Shown here piece by piece: positions 9,850 to 17,661 of a DNA stretch of 45,352 bases. The position numbers were made by a program, and so were the translations under genes. The stretch lies in the NCBI GenBank assembly GCA_017460835.1, contig JAFUAD010000006.1:1-45352 (forward strand). The letters run 5' to 3'. Below the pieces are notes generated by a model, which worked only from the letters and a program-made list of their open reading frames with translations, made no database searches and was not told where the DNA came from. How positions within the stretch are numbered: position 1 is the first letter of the stretch; each line of letters starts with the position of its first letter. This DNA is from Oscillospiraceae bacterium. Its GTDB lineage: Bacteria; Bacillota; Clostridia; Oscillospirales; Ruminococcaceae.

Positions 9850-10102
9850 CTGAGAGGGAACCTTAAGAGAGGGGAGAGAGCGCGAACTTCGTTCGCTTAT
9901 TCTCTCCCCTCTCTTAAGGTTCCCTCTCAGACTCTCCTTCCTTGACTCACCCCTCTCTAGTTCCAGAAACCTAAAGTGTTGGAACAGAGAGGAGTAGGTA
10001 AGGAAAGAGGGAGCGCGAGGGGAAGAACCTTAGGGAGAGGGGAGACCGGAACGGAGCAAAGCGGAGTGACGACTTCCCTCTCCCTGTGGTTCTTCCCCTC
10101 GC
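9850..10102. repeat. Array of three long inverted repeats, purine/pyrimidine-biased, non-coding
   Basis: First, a perfect 30-base inverted repeat (9850-9879 with 9901-9930) whose loop holds a further GCGAAC/GTTCGC hairpin. Second, CCTCTCTAGTTCCA pairs with TGGAACAGAGAGG (about 9952-9992, one bulge), and an imperfect extension reaches about 9931 and 10012. Third, a 27-base inverted repeat (10015-10041 with 10076-10102) with one two-base mismatch. Arms are GA-rich on one side and CT-rich on the other. No convincing gene, ribosome site or codon pattern lies inside. A transcript would fold into a chain of stable hairpins on either strand. Confidence 0.85.
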
Positions 10103-10203
10103 ACTCGCGCCCCTGCGCCCAGCAGAGGGTTATTTCGGACAATACGGTGAAGAATACAGGACTAAAATGCACAGCAAAACACACCCAACCACCAATAAAC
10201 ATG

Positions 10204-10266
10204 AAAACAAAACGCCGCAGTATGTCTGACTGTCTGTCATGCATACTGCGGCGTGATTCTTTTTTC
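10204..10266 (-). terminator. Terminator of the Rrf2-family regulator gene
   Basis: A 13-base-pair stem, ACGCCGCAGTATG (10212-10224) with CATACTGCGGCGT (10242-10254). On the minus strand it is followed by TTTTGTTTTC. A T run also follows on the plus strand (10257-10266), so it may stop transcription from both sides. The gap 10103-10211 holds nothing else I can identify. Confidence 0.85.
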
Positions 10267-10278
10267 TGATCAATCAAA

Positions 10279-10725
10279 TTATATATAGTACATCAGGTGC
10301 GGCGTGCTCTCCTCCACAAGCCTTGTGTAGGCTGCCGCAACATCCGCAAGCGTCAGATTCCCCGCAATCTCACAGAGCGCCTCCGACATCCTGTCCCAGA
10401 TACATTCACAGATTGCCGTCGAAAGCAGCGTCTCCGAAATGCTCTCAAACTCCGCACCGCTCAGGACCGTGCTGTCCAGCGCGTCAATGACCTGCTGCAT
10501 CGTGATCTCCTTCGCCGGCCGCGCAAGATAATATCCCCCGCGCGAGCCCTTGATGCTCCGGATGATATGTGCGTGCTTCAGCAGCGGCAGAATCTGCTCC
10601 AGATATTTCGCTGAGAGGTTCTGCCGGGCGGCAATATTCGAGACCGTGACCGAATCACCCTCCGAGTGGACGCAGATATCCACCAGAACCATGATCCCGC
10701 ATTCCACCTTTGCAGAGATTTTCAT
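10279..10725 (-). CDS. Rrf2-family transcription regulator, CymR-like
   Basis: A 148-residue winged-helix regulator starting MKISAKVECGIMVLVDI, with NIAARQNLSAKYLEQILPLL (recognition-helix region), IRSIKGSRGGYYLARP (wing), and an end LMYYI that resembles the YMFYI end of CymR. CymR represses cysteine and sulfur genes in Firmicutes, and this gene diverges from a complete sulfate-to-homocysteine operon, which supports that role. Three cysteines (106, 108, 118) sit where cluster-binding Rrf2 proteins have theirs, but the spacing C-x-C-x9-C is not that of IscR, so metal or cluster sensing is open. The start at 10725 is set by AAAGGAGGAG on the minus strand. The longer frame from 10809 would start upstream of the gene's own promoter boxes. 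Confidence 0.85.
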   Translation of the reverse strand: MKISAKVECGIMVLVDICVHSEGDSVTVSNIAARQNLSAKYLEQILPLLKHAHIIRSIKGSRGGYYLARPAKEITMQQVIDALDSTVLSGAEFESISETLLSTAICECIWDRMSEALCEIAGNLTLADVAAAYTRLVEESTPHLMYYI

Positions 10726-10767
10726 GCAGTCTCCTCCTTTTCTCCTAGTAATCATATGGATATACTT

Positions 10768-10796
10768 ATTATAGCATATTGCCTCATTTTTTGCAA
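10768..10796 (-). promoter_or_regulatory. Promoter of the Rrf2-family regulator gene
   Basis: On the minus strand TTGCAA (10796-10791) and TATAAT (10773-10768) with a 17-base spacer. One copy of the TAGCATATTG repeat (10772-10781) overlaps the -10 and spacer, consistent with autoregulation. Confidence 0.8.
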
Positions 10797-10874
10797 GTGG
10801 CAAATCCACCGAAATCCCTACATCTCCTACCGCGATAGTATGTATAAAATATGGAATTGCCTATTAGCATATTG
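10772..10874. promoter_or_regulatory. Candidate operator pair, direct repeat TAGCATATTG
   Basis: The exact 10-mer TAGCATATTG occurs at 10772-10781 and 10865-10874. Flanking bases are also similar (TTATAGCATATTGCC and TATTAGCATATTGAC). The first copy covers the regulator's -10, the second covers the start of the -35 of the metY operon. A second small repeat, ATAGTATG, occurs at about 10845 and 10877. Binding by the adjacent Rrf2 protein is inference from position. Confidence 0.5.
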
Positions 10875-10900
10875 ACATAGTATGAATTGAGGAGTATAAT
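10872..10900 (+). promoter_or_regulatory. Consensus sigma-A promoter of the sulfur operon
   Basis: TTGACA at 10872-10877 and TATAAT at 10895-10900 with a 17-base spacer. The leader of about 67 bases has a small CCCGC/GCGGG hairpin (10921-10935) and is too short for a T-box or SAM riboswitch. Confidence 0.9.
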
Positions 10901-10973
10901 AAAGGAAACACCGCCCGGAGCCCGCTCTGTGCGGGATACCCGGAATTCTTTATCAGGAAACGGAAGTGAGCGT

Positions 10974-12200
10974 TTGGAATTCAACACGGCATTGCTCCAC
11001 CAGGCCGCCCCCTGTGACCCCGCAACCGGCGCAACCCTGCCCCCGGTCTATCAGGTCAGCGCATTTGCACAGGAATCGGCGGAAAAGCTGGAGCGTGTGT
11101 TTCATAATCAGGCGCCGGGCTTTGCATATACCCGCATCGGGAATCCGACCGTCGATGCCTTTGAAAAGCGCATTGCGGCGCTCGAGGGCGGCATCGGCGC
11201 AATTGCCTGTTCCTCGGGCATGGCGGCGGTGACAATGGCGCTGCTCAATATTTTGCAGTCCGGTGACGAGGTGATCGCGGGCGCGGGGCTGTTCGGCGGA
11301 ACGATTGATCTGTTCGGAGATCTGCGGCAGCTCGGCATCACGGCGCGCTTTGCGGATACGATCACGGCGGAGCGCGTTTCTGCGCTGATTACGGACAAAA
11401 CGCGCGCGGTATTCACCGAGCTGATCGGCAACCCGAAGCTGAATATCGTCGATCTGAAGGCGGTTTCGGCGCTCTGCCGCAGCCGCGGAATCCCGCTTAT
11501 CATCGACAGCACGACCGCGACGCCGTTTCTGATTCACCCGCTGGAATGGGGCGCGGATATCGTCATCCATTCCACATCCAAATACATCAACGGCGGCGGC
11601 AATGCGATCAGCGGCATCATCATCGACAGCGGCCGCTTTGAATGGGACTGTTCGCGCTATGCGGGCTTTTCGGAATACAAAAAATTCGGGAAGGCGGCGT
11701 ATCTCGCAAAGCTGCGCAACGGCATCTGGCGCAATACCGGCGGATGCCTCGCGCCGTTCAACGCCTTTCTCAATCTCGTCGGGCTGGAAACGCTCGGCCT
11801 GCGCATGGAGCGCATCTGCGAGAATGCCAAGCGGCTCGCGGAATATCTGCAAACGGTGGACGGCATGACGGTCAATTACCCGGCGCTGCCGCAGCATCCG
11901 GACTATGCGCTGGTGCAGTCGCAGTTCGGCGGGCGGGGCGGCGCGATTCTGACGCTGCGCACCGGCAGCAAGGAGCGTGCATTCCGGCTCATCAATCATT
12001 TGCAGTATGCACTCAATGCGACCAATATCGGCGATGTGCGCACGCTGGTCATTCATCCCGCCAGCACGATCTATGCGCACAGCACGCCTGAGCAGCAGAT
12101 CACGGCCGGTGTGTATCCGGATACCATCCGGATCAGCACGGGCATTGAGGATATCGAGGACCTGATCGCCGACTTTGCACAGGCGATCGCACAGCTATAA
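10974..12200 (+). CDS. metY: O-acetylhomoserine sulfhydrylase, PLP enzyme of the MetY type
   Basis: A 408-residue Cys/Met-metabolism PLP enzyme. Near the N-terminus are FNTALLH and DPATGATLPPVYQVSAF; FAYTRIGNPTVDAFEKRIA is the substrate/cofactor loop; SSGMAAVTMALL follows; and the PLP lysine is in HSTSKYINGGG. MetY makes homocysteine from O-acetylhomoserine and a sulfide donor. With the neighbouring carrier-protein genes the donor here may be a protein thiocarboxylate rather than free sulfide. The start is a TTG at 10974 preceded by GGAAGTGAG, giving the N-terminus MEFNTALLH typical of the family. The in-frame ATG at 10887 is rejected because it lies upstream of the promoter -10. First gene of a ten-gene operon. 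Confidence 0.9.
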   Translation: MEFNTALLHQAAPCDPATGATLPPVYQVSAFAQESAEKLERVFHNQAPGFAYTRIGNPTVDAFEKRIAALEGGIGAIACSSGMAAVTMALLNILQSGDEVIAGAGLFGGTIDLFGDLRQLGITARFADTITAERVSALITDKTRAVFTELIGNPKLNIVDLKAVSALCRSRGIPLIIDSTTATPFLIHPLEWGADIVIHSTSKYINGGGNAISGIIIDSGRFEWDCSRYAGFSEYKKFGKAAYLAKLRNGIWRNTGGCLAPFNAFLNLVGLETLGLRMERICENAKRLAEYLQTVDGMTVNYPALPQHPDYALVQSQFGGRGGAILTLRTGSKERAFRLINHLQYALNATNIGDVRTLVIHPASTIYAHSTPEQQITAGVYPDTIRISTGIEDIEDLIADFAQAIAQL

Positions 12201-12218
12201 AAAAGGAGTGTGGAGAAT

Positions 12219-13082
12219 ATGGCAGTGGATTATGCAGCGCTCAAAAAGGGCGGATTCATGCGGCAGAAGCAGAAGAACAACTTTTCGCTGCGGCTGCGGG
12301 TCGTCGGCGGAAACGTCACGGCAGAGCAGCTCGCGAAGATCGCGGAGGTCGCGGAAAAATTCGGCGACGGGCATGTGCATCTGACCTCCCGGCAGAGCAT
12401 TGAGATCCCGTTCATCAAGCTGGAGGAGATCGACGCCGTAAAGGCCGCGCTCGCAGAGGGCAAGGTCGAGCCGGGCGTCTGCGGCCCGCGTGTCCGCACG
12501 ATCACCGCATGTCAGGGCAATGCGATCTGTCCCAGCGGATGTATCAACACCTACGAGCTCGCAAAGGAGCTCGACGACCGGTACTTTGCGCGGGAGCTGC
12601 CGCATAAATTCAAGTTCGGCATCACGGGATGTCAGAACAACTGCCTGAAGGCGGAGGAAAATGACCTCGGCATCAAGGGCGGGCTTCAGGTGACATGGCG
12701 CGAGAGCGACTGCATCGGCTGCGGCGTCTGCGTCAAGGCATGTCGAACGGAGGCGATCACGCTGGAGGACGGCAAAATCACAGTCGATCCGGAAAAGTGC
12801 AACTTCTGCGGCAGATGCAGCAAGGCATGTCCGACCGACGCATGGGACACGGTCAGCGGGTACATCGTCAGCTTCGGCGGCGTGTTCGGCAACCACATCG
12901 CAAAGGGCGAGCCGGTCATTCCGTTTATCAGCGATCACGACCTGCTGATGAAGATTTGCGACGCGGCGATCGAATTCTTCGCGCGCAATGCAAATCCCGG
13001 CGAACGGTTCAAGTTTACGCTGGACCGCGTCGGCAGGGATGTATTTGAGAAGGAAATCAGGGAGGTATATGAAAATGGCTGA
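12219..13082 (+). CDS. Siroheme sulfite reductase-type protein with two 4Fe-4S ferredoxin motifs
   Basis: A 287-residue protein with one ferredoxin-like half domain and one siroheme/4Fe-4S domain of the sulfite/nitrite reductase family. The cluster ligands are ACQGNAIC (C-x5-C) and GCQNNC (C-x3-C). Two 4Fe-4S motifs are inserted after them, CIGCGVCVKAC and CNFCGRCSKAC, then the fold resumes. The arrangement is like AsrC or other single-subunit clostridial enzymes, and no separate flavin subunit is present in the operon, so the electron donor is unknown. It would reduce the sulfite made by AprBA to sulfide. Start ATG 12219 behind AAAAGGAG (12201-12208); a GTG at 12210 is too close. The stop overlaps the next gene. 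Confidence 0.87.
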   Translation: MAVDYAALKKGGFMRQKQKNNFSLRLRVVGGNVTAEQLAKIAEVAEKFGDGHVHLTSRQSIEIPFIKLEEIDAVKAALAEGKVEPGVCGPRVRTITACQGNAICPSGCINTYELAKELDDRYFARELPHKFKFGITGCQNNCLKAEENDLGIKGGLQVTWRESDCIGCGVCVKACRTEAITLEDGKITVDPEKCNFCGRCSKACPTDAWDTVSGYIVSFGGVFGNHIAKGEPVIPFISDHDLLMKICDAAIEFFARNANPGERFKFTLDRVGRDVFEKEIREVYENG

Positions 13083-13320
13083 GATTCAGATTGCAGACAC
13101 CGTGGATATCACGGATGTGGTCTGCCCGGTCACCTTCGTCAAGGCGAAGGTTGCGCTGGAGGAGCTTGAGATCGGCGAAGTGCTGGCTGTCCGCATGAAC
13201 GACGGCGAGCCGGTACAGAATGTGCCGCGCAGCATGAAGGAGGAGGGGCATAAGGTGCTCCGCCTCGATGCGAACGAGGACGGCACATACACGCTGCTTG
13301 TGCAGAAAAACGAGGAGTAA
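13075..13320 (+). CDS. TusA/SirA-family sulfur-carrier protein
   Basis: An 81-residue TusA-fold protein. The family's Cys-Pro motif is VVCPVTFVKAKVALEEL with Cys17 as the persulfide-bearing residue. The ATG at 13075 is preferred over 13069 because GGAGG (13061-13065) is nine bases upstream; 13069 leaves only three. It overlaps the sulfite reductase stop by eight bases and precedes the carrier-protein gene by 15 bases. Placement between sulfite reductase and the ThiS-like carrier suggests it relays sulfur between them, but that step is inference. Known versions of the homocysteine carrier pathway were described without needing a TusA. Confidence 0.85.
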   Translation: MAEIQIADTVDITDVVCPVTFVKAKVALEELEIGEVLAVRMNDGEPVQNVPRSMKEEGHKVLRLDANEDGTYTLLVQKNEE

Positions 13321-13335
13321 GAGAGGAGCATTATC

Positions 13336-13557
13336 ATGAAGATCACAGTTGCAGGCACGGAAAAGCAGGTTGCGGACGGCATCACCGTCGCGCAGCTCAT
13401 TGAGGATGAAAAGGTCGAGACCCCGCAGTATGTCACCGTGACCGTGAATGACGAATTTGTCGAGAGCGGGAAATTTGCGGAGACGGTCATTCACGAGGGC
13501 GACAGCATCGAATTCCTGTATTTCATGGGAGGCGGCAGCAATGGCTCTGACAAATGA
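13336..13557 (+). CDS. hcyS: ThiS/MoaD-like sulfur-carrier protein with C-terminal extension (HcyS-like)
   Basis: A 73-residue beta-grasp carrier (MKITVAGTEKQVADGITV...). ThiS, MoaD and CysO end at Gly-Gly. Here the glycines in YFMGGG are followed by seven residues, SNGSDK after the third Gly, so the carboxylate must be exposed by proteolysis before adenylation. The JAMM protease two genes on is the natural candidate, as HcyD trims HcyS in Wolinella succinogenes. The Gly codons also form the GGGAGG ribosome site (13527-13532) of the next gene, which starts inside this one. The start follows GAGAGGAGC by seven bases. Confidence 0.82.
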   Translation: MKITVAGTEKQVADGITVAQLIEDEKVETPQYVTVTVNDEFVESGKFAETVIHEGDSIEFLYFMGGGSNGSDK

Positions 13558-14353
13558 ACAGATCGAGCGCTACTCGCGGCATATCATCCTGAAGGAGGTC
13601 GGCGCAAAGGGGCAGAAAAAGCTCCTGAATGCGAAGGTTCTGATTATCGGCGCAGGGGGCCTCGGCGCTCCGGCGGCGCTCTATCTCGCGGCAGCCGGCG
13701 TCGGCACGATCGGCATTGCGGATGCGGATGAGGTGGATCTCTCCAATTTGCAGCGGCAGGTCATTCACTCGACCGCCGATATCGGCAAGCCGAAGGTGCA
13801 GTCCGCAAAGGAGAGCATGGAGGCGATCAACCCCGACGTCAAGGTCATCACCTATCATAAATTCCTGACGAGCGACAATATCCTCGATATCATCAAGGAT
13901 TATGATTTCATCCTCGACGGCACGGACAATTTCCCCGCAAAATTCCTCATCAACGACGCCTGCGTCATGGCGAAAAAGCCGTTTTCCCATGCGGGCATCA
14001 TCCGGTTCAAGGGGCAGCTCATGACCTATGTGCCGGGCGAGGGTCCCTGCTATCGCTGCGTATTCCGCGACCCGCCCCCGAAGGACGCCGTCCCGACCTG
14101 CAAGCAGGCGGGCGTCATCGGCGCGATGGGCGGCGTGATCGGCAGCCTTCAGGCGATGGAGGCGGTCAAGTATATCATCGGGCAGGGCAAGCTCCTGACC
14201 GGCTCGCTGCTGACCTATGATGCGCTGAGCATGACCTTCCACAAAATTCAGCTTCCGCGCGACACGAGCACCTGCCCGGTCTGCGGCACGCACCCGACGA
14301 TCACAAAGCTGATCGACTATGAGCAGACTGTCTGCGAAGGAGTCGGGCTATGA
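13541..14353 (+). CDS. hcyF: ThiF/MoeB/HesA-family adenylyltransferase (HcyF-like)
   Basis: A 270-residue E1-like enzyme that would adenylate the C-terminus of the carrier for sulfur transfer. It has the ATP-binding GAGGLGAPAALYLAAAGVG, DADEVDLSNLQRQ, DGTDNFPAKFLINDAC, a PTCKQAGVIGAMGG segment with the conserved cysteine, and zinc ligands CYRC and CPVC. No rhodanese domain follows, so sulfur comes from another source, here probably sulfide from the reductase or the TusA-like protein. The ATG at 13541 lies inside hcyS, overlapping by 17 bases, with GGGAGG eight bases upstream. The stop overlaps hcyD (ATGA). Confidence 0.9.
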   Translation: MALTNEQIERYSRHIILKEVGAKGQKKLLNAKVLIIGAGGLGAPAALYLAAAGVGTIGIADADEVDLSNLQRQVIHSTADIGKPKVQSAKESMEAINPDVKVITYHKFLTSDNILDIIKDYDFILDGTDNFPAKFLINDACVMAKKPFSHAGIIRFKGQLMTYVPGEGPCYRCVFRDPPPKDAVPTCKQAGVIGAMGGVIGSLQAMEAVKYIIGQGKLLTGSLLTYDALSMTFHKIQLPRDTSTCPVCGTHPTITKLIDYEQTVCEGVGL

Positions 14354-14778
14354 TTACGCTGCATGCTGCGGATTATGAGAAGATGCTCGCGCACGCCCGC
14401 GCAGAAGCGCCCGTCGAGGCCTGCGGGCTGATCGGCGGGACAAAGGACGGCGCGGATAAGCACATCGAATTCGTCTATCTCCTGACGAATACCGATCATG
14501 CGGAGGAGCATTTCACGCTCGACCCGAAGGAGCAGCTCGCCGCGGTCAAGGACATGCGCGCACACGGCTGGGTGCCGCTCGGAAACTGGCACTCGCATCC
14601 GGTGTCGCCCTCGCGTCCCTCTGAGGAGGACAAACGCCTTGCCTTTGACAGCTCCGCAAGCTACCTCATTCTCTCGCTGATGGATGCAGAGCCGGTGCTC
14701 AATTCGTTTCATGTCGAGAATATGCAGGCGGAGAAGGAGCAGCTCGTCATTCTGAATCACACAGAGGAAACCCCATGA
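14350..14778 (+). CDS. hcyD: JAMM/MPN metalloprotease (HcyD/Mec+-like)
   Basis: A 142-residue JAB1/MPN-domain zinc protease. The complete JAMM signature is present: an upstream Glu in VEACGLIGG (about residue 20), then HSHPVSPSRPSEED, which fits H-x-H-x7-S-x2-D. Bacterial members in sulfur operons trim the carrier protein and release cysteine (Mec+) or homocysteine (HcyD) from the carrier-amino-acid adduct. With metY in this operon the homocysteine version is favoured. It overlaps both neighbours by four bases, so synthesis is tightly coupled. Confidence 0.9.
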   Translation: MITLHAADYEKMLAHARAEAPVEACGLIGGTKDGADKHIEFVYLLTNTDHAEEHFTLDPKEQLAAVKDMRAHGWVPLGNWHSHPVSPSRPSEEDKRLAFDSSASYLILSLMDAEPVLNSFHVENMQAEKEQLVILNHTEETP

Positions 14779-16460
14779 AAACAGAATTCATCCGCACCGA
14801 TCTGCTCATTATCGGCGGCGGCACGGCAGGCTGCTGGGCGGCGATCACCGCGGCACAGACCGGCAGGCGCATTCTGATCTGCGAAAAGGCGCATATCAAG
14901 CGCAGCGGCTGCCTCGCGGCGGGCGTCAATGCCTTAAACGCCTACATCACAAAGGGCAAAACACCGCAGGATTATGCGGATTACTGCAAGCAGGACGCCG
15001 CCGGCATTGCCCGGGACGACCTGCTGCTGTCCCTCGCGGAGCGGTTCAATTCCGTGACGGCAAGGCTTGAGGAGCTGGGGCTCGTCATCCTGAAGGATGC
15101 GGACGGGAACTATGTCTCACGCGGCTGGCGCAATATCAAGATCAACGGCGAGAACATCAAGCCGCTGCTCGCGGAGGCGGTCAGCCGGTATGACAATATC
15201 ACCGTGCGGAATCATGTGAACATCACCGACCTCGCAGTCAGCGGGAACCGCGTGCAGGGCGCTTACGGCATCGGCATCCGCGACGACACGTTTTACTGCA
15301 TCGAGGCGCCGGCGGTGCTGATCGCGACAGGCGGCGCGGCGGGACTGTACCGCCCGAACAACCCCGGCTTTTCGCGGCACAAGATGTGGTATCCGCCGTT
15401 CAATACCGGCGCGGGATATGCAATGGGCATCCGGCACGGCGCCGAGATGACGACAATGGAAATGCGGTTCATCGCGCTGCGCTGCAAGGATACGATCGCC
15501 CCGACCGGCACGCTGGCGCAGGGCGTCGGCGCAAGGCAGATCAATGCGGCGGGCGAGGTCTATGAGCAGAAATACGGGCTGACGACCTCCGAGCGCGTGT
15601 ACGGCACCGTCCGCGAGAACCTCGAGGGGCGCGGGCCGTGCTATCTCCGGACAGAGGGCATCTCGCCGGAGCAGGACGATGCGCTCATCAAGGCATACCT
15701 GAACATGGCACCCTCGCAGACGCTCCGCTGGATCGAGCAGGGCAAGCTGCCCTCGCAGCAGAATGTGGAAATCGAGGGAACCGAGCCGTATATCGTCGGC
15801 GGGCACACCGCAAGCGGCTTCTGGGTGGATGCCTCCCGCGCCACGACGATCGGCGGGCTCTATGCCGCAGGCGATGTCGCAGGCGGCGCCCCGCAGAAAT
15901 ATGTCACCGGCGCACTGGCAGAGGGCGAGATCGCAGCGGAGTCGATTTCCCGCTATCTGGATACAGCCCCCGCAGCCGCGCTCGACCCGGATGATCTCGA
16001 CGCACACCGGCAGGAGATCGAGCGGTATCTTGCACCGGCCGAGCCGGAGAATCCCGATACCGCAGAGACGCTTGAGGCCGCTATGCAGCAGGTGATGGAC
16101 ACCTGCGCGGGCGGAATCGGCACACACTATCAGTACAGCGCGGCACAGCTTGCGAAGGCCGATGCGGAGATCCGGCTGCTGGAGCAGCGTACAGAGCGGC
16201 TTCATGCAGCGGATTTTTATGCGCTGATGCAGATTTATGAGCTGCGCGAACGGCTGACGGTCTGCCGCTGTGTGATCGCGCACCTGAATGCGCGGAAGGA
16301 AACGCGCTGGCACTGCTTTGCCGAGCGCACGGACTTCCCCCTGCGCGATGACCGGGATTTCCGCTGCTTTGTCAATTCGCGGCTGGAAGGCGGCGAATTC
16401 AGGATCATTCTGCGCGATCTGCGCGCGAGAGGCGGTGAATGCAATGAGCATCCGGATTGA
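14775..16460 (+). CDS. aprA: Adenylylsulfate (APS) reductase alpha subunit, FAD flavoprotein
   Basis: A 561-residue flavoprotein of the fumarate reductase/succinate dehydrogenase superfamily. The FAD-binding LLIIGGGTAGCWAAITAAQ lies near residue 9. SGCLAAGVNALNAYITKGKTPQDYADY is characteristic of AprA, and GLYAAGDVAGGAPQKYVTGA is the second FAD segment. It reduces APS to sulfite and AMP with AprB. It is about 60-100 residues shorter than AprA of sulfate respirers, and no qmo or dsr genes are near, so the role is probably assimilation. It starts four bases inside hcyD, and its stop lies 17 bases inside aprB. Confidence 0.9.
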   Translation: MKTEFIRTDLLIIGGGTAGCWAAITAAQTGRRILICEKAHIKRSGCLAAGVNALNAYITKGKTPQDYADYCKQDAAGIARDDLLLSLAERFNSVTARLEELGLVILKDADGNYVSRGWRNIKINGENIKPLLAEAVSRYDNITVRNHVNITDLAVSGNRVQGAYGIGIRDDTFYCIEAPAVLIATGGAAGLYRPNNPGFSRHKMWYPPFNTGAGYAMGIRHGAEMTTMEMRFIALRCKDTIAPTGTLAQGVGARQINAAGEVYEQKYGLTTSERVYGTVRENLEGRGPCYLRTEGISPEQDDALIKAYLNMAPSQTLRWIEQGKLPSQQNVEIEGTEPYIVGGHTASGFWVDASRATTIGGLYAAGDVAGGAPQKYVTGALAEGEIAAESISRYLDTAPAAALDPDDLDAHRQEIERYLAPAEPENPDTAETLEAAMQQVMDTCAGGIGTHYQYSAAQLAKADAEIRLLEQRTERLHAADFYALMQIYELRERLTVCRCVIAHLNARKETRWHCFAERTDFPLRDDRDFRCFVNSRLEGGEFRIILRDLRARGGECNEHPD

Positions 16461-16758
16461 TGCGGCTGCCTGCATCGGCTGCGGCCGCTGCACGGAGATC
16501 TGCCCGGGGTCGCTCATTCTGCGCGGCGCAGACGGAAAAGCCCGGCTGCGCGATGTGCGGGACTGCTGGGGCTGCACCTCCTGCCTGAAGGAATGTCCGG
16601 TGCATGCGATCCGGTTTTATCTCGGCGCAGATATCGGCGGGCGCGGCAGCGAGCTGCATACGGAGCAGCAGGGCAATATCCTGCACTGGATCATCGACCT
16701 GCCGGACGGCACGCGCAGGGATATCCCGGTCAATCAAAAGGAATCCAACCGTTATTAG
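16444..16758 (+). CDS. aprB: APS reductase beta subunit, two 4Fe-4S ferredoxin
   Basis: A 104-residue ferredoxin-type subunit with two 4Fe-4S motifs, CIGCGRCTEICPG and CWGCTSCLKECPV, and the following strand ILHWIIDLPDG that in AprB contacts AprA. Typical AprB is about 145-165 residues, so the C-terminal tail that wraps AprA in sulfate reducers is mostly missing. ATG at 16444 is chosen; a GTG at 16435 is an alternative. A GAGAGGCGG stretch serves as ribosome site. It overlaps aprA by 17 bases and precedes cysD by nine. Confidence 0.9.
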   Translation: MSIRIDAAACIGCGRCTEICPGSLILRGADGKARLRDVRDCWGCTSCLKECPVHAIRFYLGADIGGRGSELHTEQQGNILHWIIDLPDGTRRDIPVNQKESNRY

Positions 16759-16767
16759 GAGGACAAT

Positions 16768-17661
16768 ATGGCTTCACATCTGGATGAGCTGGAAGCAGAG
16801 GCAATTTATATCATCCGCGAGGTCGCGGCGGAGTGCGAAAAACCGGTCATGCTCTATTCGATCGGCAAGGACAGCTCCGTGATGCTGCATCTCGCGATGA
16901 AGGCGTTTTACCCCGAAAAGCCGCCCTTTCCGTTTCTGCATGTCAATACGACATGGAAATTCCGCGAAATGATCGAATTCCGCGACAAAACCGCGCAGAA
17001 GCTCGGCATCGAAATGCTCGAATACATCAATCAGGACGGCGTTTCGCAGGGGATCAATCCCTTTGACCACGGCGCGGCGTATACGGATATCATGAAAACG
17101 CAGGCGCTCAAGCAGGCGCTGACCAAATACGGCTTTACGGCGGCATTCGGCGGCGGGCGGCGCGATGAGGAGAAATCCCGCGCAAAGGAGCGCATCTTCT
17201 CCTTCCGAAGCGCATCGCACGCATGGGACCCGAAAAACCAGCGTCCGGAGATGTGGAAGCTCTATAATACGAAGATCAACAAGGGCGAAAGCATCCGCGT
17301 GTTCCCGATCTCAAACTGGACAGAGAAGGATATCTGGCAGTACATTCAGCGCGAGGGCATCGACATTGTGCCGCTGTATTTTGCGGCGGAGCGCCCGGTT
17401 GTCGAGCGCGACGGCAATCTCATCATGGTCGATGACGACCGCTTCCCGCTGCGGGAGGGTGAGGTGCCGCAGATCAAGTCGGTGCGCTTCCGGACGCTCG
17501 GCTGCTACCCGCTGACCGGCGGCGTCGAATCCAATGCACATACTCTTGATGAGATCATCGCGGAGACCCTCAGCAGCGTCGAATCAGAGCGCACCTCCCG
17601 CGTGATTGACAATGAAGCAGCAGGCAGCATGGAACGCAGAAAAAGGGAGGGCTATTTCTGA
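16768..17661 (+). CDS. cysD: Sulfate adenylyltransferase subunit 2 (ATP sulfurylase small subunit)
   Basis: A 297-residue CysD, normal length. It adenylates sulfate to APS with CysN. The PP-loop reads [20 protein letters not shown] near residue 30; [30 protein letters not shown] and [15 protein letters not shown] are family blocks. AGGAGGAC lies six bases before the ATG. The stop overlaps the start of cysN by one base. Confidence 0.96.
   Translation: MASHLDELEAEAIYIIREVAAECEKPVMLYSIGKDSSVMLHLAMKAFYPEKPPFPFLHVNTTWKFREMIEFRDKTAQKLGIEMLEYINQDGVSQGINPFDHGAAYTDIMKTQALKQALTKYGFTAAFGGGRRDEEKSRAKERIFSFRSASHAWDPKNQRPEMWKLYNTKINKGESIRVFPISNWTEKDIWQYIQREGIDIVPLYFAAERPVVERDGNLIMVDDDRFPLREGEVPQIKSVRFRTLGCYPLTGGVESNAHTLDEIIAETLSSVESERTSRVIDNEAAGSMERRKREGYF

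Noticed and set aside
9976-10277. Open frames of about 100 codons on both strands inside the hairpin array
   Set aside because: They are low-complexity translations of inverted-repeat arms, with no ribosome site.
10901-10973. T-box or SAM riboswitch ahead of metY
   Set aside because: The leader is only about 67 bases and contains one small hairpin, with no specifier loop or SAM-binding core.
10887-10973. N-terminal extension of MetY from the ATG at 10887
   Set aside because: That codon lies upstream of the -10 box, so it would not be in the transcript; the TTG at 10974 gives the family N-terminus.
12210-12218. GTG at 12210 as start of the sulfite reductase gene
   Set aside because: It lies one base from the ribosome site; ATG at 12219 has a normal distance.
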